From the NCBI GenBank assembly GCA_021828475.1, contig JAJZIY010000004.1, positions 53,206-117,205 of the forward strand: DNA of 64,000 bases, given 5' to 3'. This stretch comes from Actinomycetes bacterium. Its GTDB lineage: Bacteria; Actinomycetota; Acidimicrobiia; Acidimicrobiales; Palsa-688. Position numbers and translations under genes: made by a program. Below the pieces are notes generated by a model that saw only the letters and a list, made by a program, of their open reading frames with translations, was not told the origin of the DNA and did not search any database. Shown here piece by piece: positions 59,862 through 64,000 of the stretch (its first letter is position 1; the number at the start of each line of letters is the position of its first letter).

Positions 59862-60385
59862 GCGGGTTGAAGCTGACCAAGACCCAGCGCCAGCACAGGG
59901 TGGCGCAGCTGCTCGAGAGGGAGGTGGTCGCCAGCCAGGCCGAGCTCGTCCGTCTGCTGGGCGAACAGGGCGTGGAGGCCACCCAGGTCACGGTCTCGCG
60001 TGACCTGGAGGAGCTCGGGGCGGTCAAGGTCCGCCGCGCCGGGGGCACGCTGGTCTACGCCCTCCCGGAGGCCCCGCAGGAGCGCCCGGCGCCCGAGGTG
60101 CACTTGCGCCGGGTGCTGGGTGAGTGGGTGGCCGAGGTGGACAGCTCGTCCAATCTTGTCGTCGTGCGGACCCCGCCCGGCTGCGCGCACGTGGTGGCGT
60201 CGGCCATAGACCGGGCCGGGATGGACGAAGTCCTCGGCACCGTGGCCGGCGACGACACCGTGCTGGTTGTCGCTGCTGCTCAGGTGGCCGGCGAGGACCT
60301 GGCCCGCAAGCTGGCGGCCATGGCGGGGCGCGCGCCGGACGCAGATGCCGACGGCTGCGACGTCCATGACCACGGGGTAGGGTGA
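59858..60385 (+). CDS. argR: Arginine repressor ArgR
   Basis: Arginine-dependent hexameric repressor. GTG 59858 overlaps the argF stop; 175 aa. N-terminal winged helix LTKTQRQHRVAQLLEREVVASQAELVRLL, then QVTVSRDLEELGAVKVR; C-terminal hexamer/arginine domain RTPPGCAHVVASAIDRAG and GTVAGDDTVLVVA, with the conserved GDD. A 20-residue acidic tail follows. It likely binds the two ARG-box promoters at 55762 and 56887, regulating its own operon. Confidence 0.95.
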   Translation: MSGLKLTKTQRQHRVAQLLEREVVASQAELVRLLGEQGVEATQVTVSRDLEELGAVKVRRAGGTLVYALPEAPQERPAPEVHLRRVLGEWVAEVDSSSNLVVVRTPPGCAHVVASAIDRAGMDEVLGTVAGDDTVLVVAAAQVAGEDLARKLAAMAGRAPDADADGCDVHDHGVG

Positions 60386-60392
60386 CGCACCG

Positions 60393-61799
60393 ATGACGCT
60401 CTGGCAGGGCCGTTTCGGCAACAGCAACCAGTCGGCGGAACTTTTCGCCTTCACCGAGAGCCTCTCGTTCGACAAGCGCCTGGCACCCGACGACATTGCC
60501 TGCAGCCGGGCGCATGTCCGGGGCCTGGGGCGTGCCGGGCTGCTGTCGCAGGACGAGGTCGGGGCTCTCCTGGCGGCGCTCAGCCAGGTCGAACAGGAGC
60601 TGGCCGAGGGGTCCTTCACCTTCCAACCCGGCGACGAGGACGTCCACACGGCGGTCGAGCGCAGGGTGACCGAGATCGCCGGTGAGGTCGGAGGCCGCCT
60701 GCACACCGGGCGCAGTCGCAACGACCAGGTGGCTACGGACATCAGGCTGTTCACGAAGCGGGCCCTGGGAGAGGTCGCCCGGGGGATCATCGGCCTCCAG
60801 CAGGTCCTTCTCGACAGGGCTGAGGAGGCCGGCGACGCCTACCTGCCCGGCTACACGCACATGCAGCGGGCCCAGCCGGTGCTCCTGGCCCACCACCTCC
60901 TGGCGCACGGATGGGCCCTGGCGCGCGACATCGACCGCCTCGCCGCCACCCGCCGCCGCCTGGACGTCTCGCCACTGGGGGCCGGTGCGCTGGCTGGTTC
61001 GTCGCTGCCCCTGGACCCCGACTGGGTGGCGCGCGAGCTCGGTTTCGCCGGCCGTTTCGACAACTCCCTCGATGCGGTCTCGGACCGCGACTTCGTGGCC
61101 GAGGCTCTCTTCGACCTTGCCCTTCTCGGTACGCACCTGTCCCGCCTCGGTGAGGAGATCGTGCTGTGGTCGACAGAGGAGTTCGGTTTCCTCCATCTCG
61201 ACGACGCGTACGCCACCGGTAGTTCGATGCTCCCGCAGAAGAAGAACGCGGACATAGCGGAGCTGGCCCGCGGTAAGGCGGGACGCCTGATCGGCCACCT
61301 GACCGGCCTGCTCACCACGCTGAAGGGGCTCCCCCTTGCCTACAACCGCGACCTCCAGGAGGACAAGGAGCCGCTCTTCGACGCCATGGACCAGGTGCAG
61401 CGTTCACTGGACGCGCTGTCGGGCCTGATGGCCACGGCCACTTTCGATACCGAGGCCATGGCGAGCGCCGCTGACGCCCACACTTCGGCCGCCACCGACC
61501 TGGCGGAGTGGCTGGTCCGCAAGGGCATGCCTTTCCGCCAGGCCCATGGGCTCGTCGGGGCCGTCGTGCGCGACTCGCTGCAGCGCCGGGTGCCGTTGCC
61601 CGAACTGGTGGCTGCCCACCCGTCCCTTGGGGCGGAGGCGGTGCACCTGCTCGAGGCCGGGGTGTCCGTCACACGGCGCACGACTCCCGGTGGAGCGGGG
61701 CCCGGACCTGTGACCGAGCAGCTCAGGTCCTTCGCCGCCGTCCTGCGCAGCGACGCCGAGCGCTTCGGGCTCGAGTACCCGGCGGCCGCGGCCGGTTGA
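60393..61799 (+). CDS. argH: Argininosuccinate lyase
   Basis: Last step, splitting argininosuccinate to arginine and fumarate. 468 aa. LWQGRFGNSNQSAELFAFTESL opening in pieces, EDVHTAVERRVTEI, HTGRSRNDQVATDIRLF, GYTHMQRAQPVLL and the mobile signature loop GSSMLPQKKNAD with the catalytic Ser. It starts seven bases after argR; argG, which normally lies between them in mycobacteria, is absent. Confidence 0.96.
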   Translation: MTLWQGRFGNSNQSAELFAFTESLSFDKRLAPDDIACSRAHVRGLGRAGLLSQDEVGALLAALSQVEQELAEGSFTFQPGDEDVHTAVERRVTEIAGEVGGRLHTGRSRNDQVATDIRLFTKRALGEVARGIIGLQQVLLDRAEEAGDAYLPGYTHMQRAQPVLLAHHLLAHGWALARDIDRLAATRRRLDVSPLGAGALAGSSLPLDPDWVARELGFAGRFDNSLDAVSDRDFVAEALFDLALLGTHLSRLGEEIVLWSTEEFGFLHLDDAYATGSSMLPQKKNADIAELARGKAGRLIGHLTGLLTTLKGLPLAYNRDLQEDKEPLFDAMDQVQRSLDALSGLMATATFDTEAMASAADAHTSAATDLAEWLVRKGMPFRQAHGLVGAVVRDSLQRRVPLPELVAAHPSLGAEAVHLLEAGVSVTRRTTPGGAGPGPVTEQLRSFAAVLRSDAERFGLEYPAAAAG

Positions 61800-61837
61800 A
61801 ACCGGTGGCCGGTGGTCCTGGGGCCCCGGCGGCCGGG

Positions 61838-62449
61838 ATGCGCATCCTGCAGCAGGAGTTCTTCGCCAGGGACGCCCGCCGTGTGGCCCGCTGCCTGATT
61901 GGCAAGGTCCTGGTCGGGCCCGACGGCAGGTCCGCCCGCCTGGTCGAGGTGGAGGCCTACCTTGGCCAGGACGACCCGGGGAGCCACGCGTACCGGGGGC
62001 CGACGCCTCGGGCTGCGATCATGTTCGGGCCACCCGGGCGCCTCTACGTGTACTTCTCGTACGGCACGCACTGGTGCGCCAACGTCGTGTGTGGTCCCGA
62101 GGGCAGGGCGGCGGCCGTCCTGCTGCGGGCGGCCGAGCCGCTCACGGGCCTGGAGGAGATGGCGCGGGACCGTTCACGGGGCGGGCGGTCACCGGTGGTG
62201 CGCGACCTGTGCCGCGGTCCGGGCCGCCTGGCGGCGGCGTTCGGCCTGTCGGGCCAGGACAACGCCTCGTGGGTGGTGCCGGGCGCCGGTGAGGGGGAGC
62301 CCAGACTGGTCCTGGCGGACGACGGGGGGCGCGGAGCCGGCAGCGTCGCCGTTACCGCCCGGGTAGGGCTCTCTGTCTCGCGGGGTGCGGAGCTGCCTCT
62401 GCGCTACGTGGTGGCCGGCAGCCGGTGGGCCTCTGGCCGCTCGGGGTAA
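61838..62449 (+). CDS. 3-methyladenine DNA glycosylase (AAG/MPG family)
   Basis: Base-excision repair enzyme removing alkylated purines. ATG 61838 gives 203 aa beginning ILQQEFFARDARRVARCLIGKVL, as in the family; a TTG at 61796 overlapping the argH stop would add 14 residues. Family motifs: VEVEAYLGQDDPGSHAYRGPTPR (catalytic Glu region), MFGPPGRLYVYFSYGTHWCANVV, AVLLRAAEP, LCRGPGRLAAAFG. The gene follows argH in many actinomycetes. Confidence 0.92.
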   Translation: MRILQQEFFARDARRVARCLIGKVLVGPDGRSARLVEVEAYLGQDDPGSHAYRGPTPRAAIMFGPPGRLYVYFSYGTHWCANVVCGPEGRAAAVLLRAAEPLTGLEEMARDRSRGGRSPVVRDLCRGPGRLAAAFGLSGQDNASWVVPGAGEGEPRLVLADDGGRGAGSVAVTARVGLSVSRGAELPLRYVVAGSRWASGRSG

Positions 62450-62677
62450 CGGCCGTGGCCGCTGACGCGGGCCCGGTGAGTGCCGGCACGTTCGGGCGTG
62501 CAAGCCTGAGCCGGCCGGGCACGGTGGGGGCCGGGACGCCCTCCGGCGGGAGCGGGGCTCCTCTTCCCGCTCCCGCTGTCGGGGCCCGCTGGGCCGTAGG
62601 GGAGGCCGGCGGCCCGGCGGAGGTGGCCTGCCGGCGGGTACGGGGCTACTCGCGCTGCACCCGCGGCGGGCGTGCTG
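62450..62677. other. Gap between the glycosylase gene and chitinase end
   Basis: Convergent intergenic region of 228 bases. Very GC-rich with several CGGG/CCCG inverted stretches (for example around 62525-62580) that could end both transcripts. No gene supported. Confidence 0.4.
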
Positions 62678-64000
62678 TCAGCGCCGGGGGCCGGACGGCC
62701 CGCCGCCTTGGAGGCCTTGCGCCAGGCCGGCGGTGAGTGCGCTGGTGAGCTGGTTCTGGTAGTCGCCCTGGAGCGCCCAGACCGATGCACCGGCCAGGTC
62801 GTGACTGTCGATGTAGGTGGCCTTCTCGTAGACCTCGGCGGGGCTTTCGAGGGACCAGAAGACCTGGCTGGTCTGGTTGTAGAGCCATGTCGCACCGGTC
62901 ACGGGGTCCATGTGCCAGCTGAGGCCGGGTTGGTCGACCAACTGGTCGTAGTCCTCGGTGCCTCCGGAGGCGGCCGGGCCCGTTGCGGGCTGGTAGAGAC
63001 CGAAGTCGTTGCCTGCTGGTACGCCCGCCCAGCCGTGCCCGTAGTAGGGGAGGCCCATGACGAGCTGCCAGGGACGCACGCCCCTGCTCTCGTAGTAGGC
63101 GATGGTGCTGGCGGCGCTGATGCGCGGCTCGGCGGTGGTGTCGGGGGCCTGGAGCGACGAGTAGAGGTTGGACTCGAAGTTGGTGGGCCCGGTGGCGTCC
63201 CACGGCCCCTGGAAGTCGTAGTCCATGACCACCTCGTAGTTGACGAAGCGGGACATCTGGGCTGGTAGCAGGTACCGGGCGTTCTGCTGGCCTGCGGGCA
63301 TCTCGACTGTGAGCTGGTACTGCTTGCCCGTGACCAGCGAGAGCGCGTCGAGCTGGGCGCGGAACTCCTGGAGCAGGAGCACGAAGTTGCGGGTGTCATT
63401 GGGGCTGTAGAGGTTGCCGGGGGCGCCGTTGTTGTCGGCCGGGTACTCCCAGTCGATGTCGAAGCCGTCGAAGATGTTGGCGGCGGCGCCGGCCGGCAGT
63501 ATCGACGGGTTGGTTGTGCCGGAGGGGAGGCCGTCGGAACCGGGAGCGTTGCCCTCGATGAACATCTCGATGCAGGACCTGACGAAGGCCCGGCGCGAAG
63601 CCGGGGTGGCAGCTGCGGCGGAGAAGAAGGCGGAGCCGTTGTACTCACCGAGCGACATCATCGGCCGGAGGTCGGGGTACTTCGCCTCGAGCTCGGACAG
63701 CTGCTCGAAGTTGCCCGCCAGCCCGGACGCAGCCTTGCCCGACCCACCGTTGACGTCGCTGGTGCCGGAGAGCGGGTCCTGGTAGTCGGCCCATGTGTCC
63801 AGGCTCGAGCACACGACGGGGTTGTAACCGGGCTGCGTCGGGTCGGTCTGGACAGGCTGGTTGCTCACGGCCAGGGCTCCGGAGGAGCTCTTCGTAGCGC
63901 CGTCGAGGGGCTCGACACCGCCGAACGCGTAGTCGACGTGGGTCAGCTCGGCGATGACGCCCTCGCGGTCGAGCGAAGCCAGCGTCGCCCCGCTGTAGAT
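62678..64000 (-). CDS. GH18 chitinase, partial (N-terminus beyond window)
   Basis: Glycoside hydrolase family 18. The frame is open from base 64000 (IYSGATLASLDREGVIAEL, then THVDYAFGGVEP, the first barrel strand) to the stop at 62678, 440 codons. Catalytic motif DxxDxDxE appears as DGFDIDWEYP (complement of about 63440-63469); other barrel motifs are RPMMSLGEYNGSAFF, LTVEMPAG, VVMDYDFQGPW and LVMGLPYYGHGW, and the last strand ASVWALQGD. A Gly-rich tail ends it. It is likely secreted, but the signal peptide is out of view. A GTG at 63868 lies inside the domain and is not the true start. Confidence 0.93.
   Translation of the reverse strand: MYSGATLASLDREGVIAELTHVDYAFGGVEPLDGATKSSSGALAVSNQPVQTDPTQPGYNPVVCSSLDTWADYQDPLSGTSDVNGGSGKAASGLAGNFEQLSELEAKYPDLRPMMSLGEYNGSAFFSAAAATPASRRAFVRSCIEMFIEGNAPGSDGLPSGTTNPSILPAGAAANIFDGFDIDWEYPADNNGAPGNLYSPNDTRNFVLLLQEFRAQLDALSLVTGKQYQLTVEMPAGQQNARYLLPAQMSRFVNYEVVMDYDFQGPWDATGPTNFESNLYSSLQAPDTTAEPRISAASTIAYYESRGVRPWQLVMGLPYYGHGWAGVPAGNDFGLYQPATGPAASGGTEDYDQLVDQPGLSWHMDPVTGATWLYNQTSQVFWSLESPAEVYEKATYIDSHDLAGASVWALQGDYQNQLTSALTAGLAQGLQGGGPSGPRR

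Noticed and set aside
1..64000. tRNA, rRNA, insertion sequences, integrases, toxin-antitoxin or phage-defence genes
   Set aside because: I looked for clover-leaf-like intergenic segments, transposase motifs and terminal inverted repeats and saw none; nearly all bases are covered by chromosomal housekeeping or sugar genes.

Overview
This 64 kb window is high-GC DNA that is almost fully coding, with many GTG and TTG starts and genes joined by 4-base ATGA/GTGA overlaps. It looks like a chromosomal segment of an actinomycete (phylum Actinomycetota). The main evidence is gene order: mraZ-rsmH-ftsL-ftsI-murE-mraY-ftsW-murG-murC-ftsQ-ftsZ-pgeF-yggS-sepF-yggT-divIVA, and infC-rpmI-rplT-trmH-pheS-pheT-argCBDFRH, which follow the arrangement known in mycobacteria and relatives. 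Class level cannot be fixed from sequence alone; an Acidimicrobiia-like lineage is my guess. I see no tRNA, rRNA, CRISPR array, insertion sequence or prophage.

Layout. Bases 1-10.8 kb: phosphoketolase (partial) and acetate kinase, an HrpA-type helicase, a secreted protein of unknown function, an FKBP lipoprotein, a zinc/cation efflux protein and a small VOC protein. 10.8-14.1 kb: a decayed sugar ABC locus (a LacI-family C-terminus, two damaged permeases) in front of an intact GH42 beta-galactosidase. 14.5-16.6 kb: a TauE-type exporter, a DUF1634 protein and a GntR/UTRA regulator. 16.9-25.4 kb: a galactose unit of galT, a DeoR regulator, a four-gene ABC importer that resembles the galactofuranose system YtfQRT-YjfF, and galK. 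26.3-43.6 kb: the division and cell-wall cluster under a promoter with three MraZ boxes. 43.8-48.6 kb: a DksA/TraR-type protein with a repeat-rich N-terminus, lspA, rluD, an Rrf2 regulator, a phosphodiesterase-like protein and a DUF1844 protein. 49.0-55.7 kb: translation genes with a sensorless histidine kinase between trmH and pheS. 55.8-61.8 kb: arginine biosynthesis. 61.8-64 kb: 3-methyladenine DNA glycosylase and a GH18 chitinase that runs off the end.

How it fits together. Galactosides cut by the GH42 enzyme and galactose brought in by the ABC importer would feed GalK and GalT. Phosphoketolase plus acetate kinase would turn pentose phosphates into acetate with ATP. The wall cluster supplies a meso-diaminopimelate peptidoglycan pathway and the divisome, but murF, murD, murB and ftsA are absent from the places where they usually sit. 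Likewise argJ and argG are missing from the arginine operon.

Most noteworthy observations: an infC that seems to start at AUA; two near-identical, apparently leaderless ArgR-controlled promoters in front of argC and argB; MraZ boxes laid over the mraZ promoter; an FtsI with SSD in place of the SxN motif; shared promoter and operator-like sequences in the galactose unit; and stepwise erosion of a second sugar transporter.
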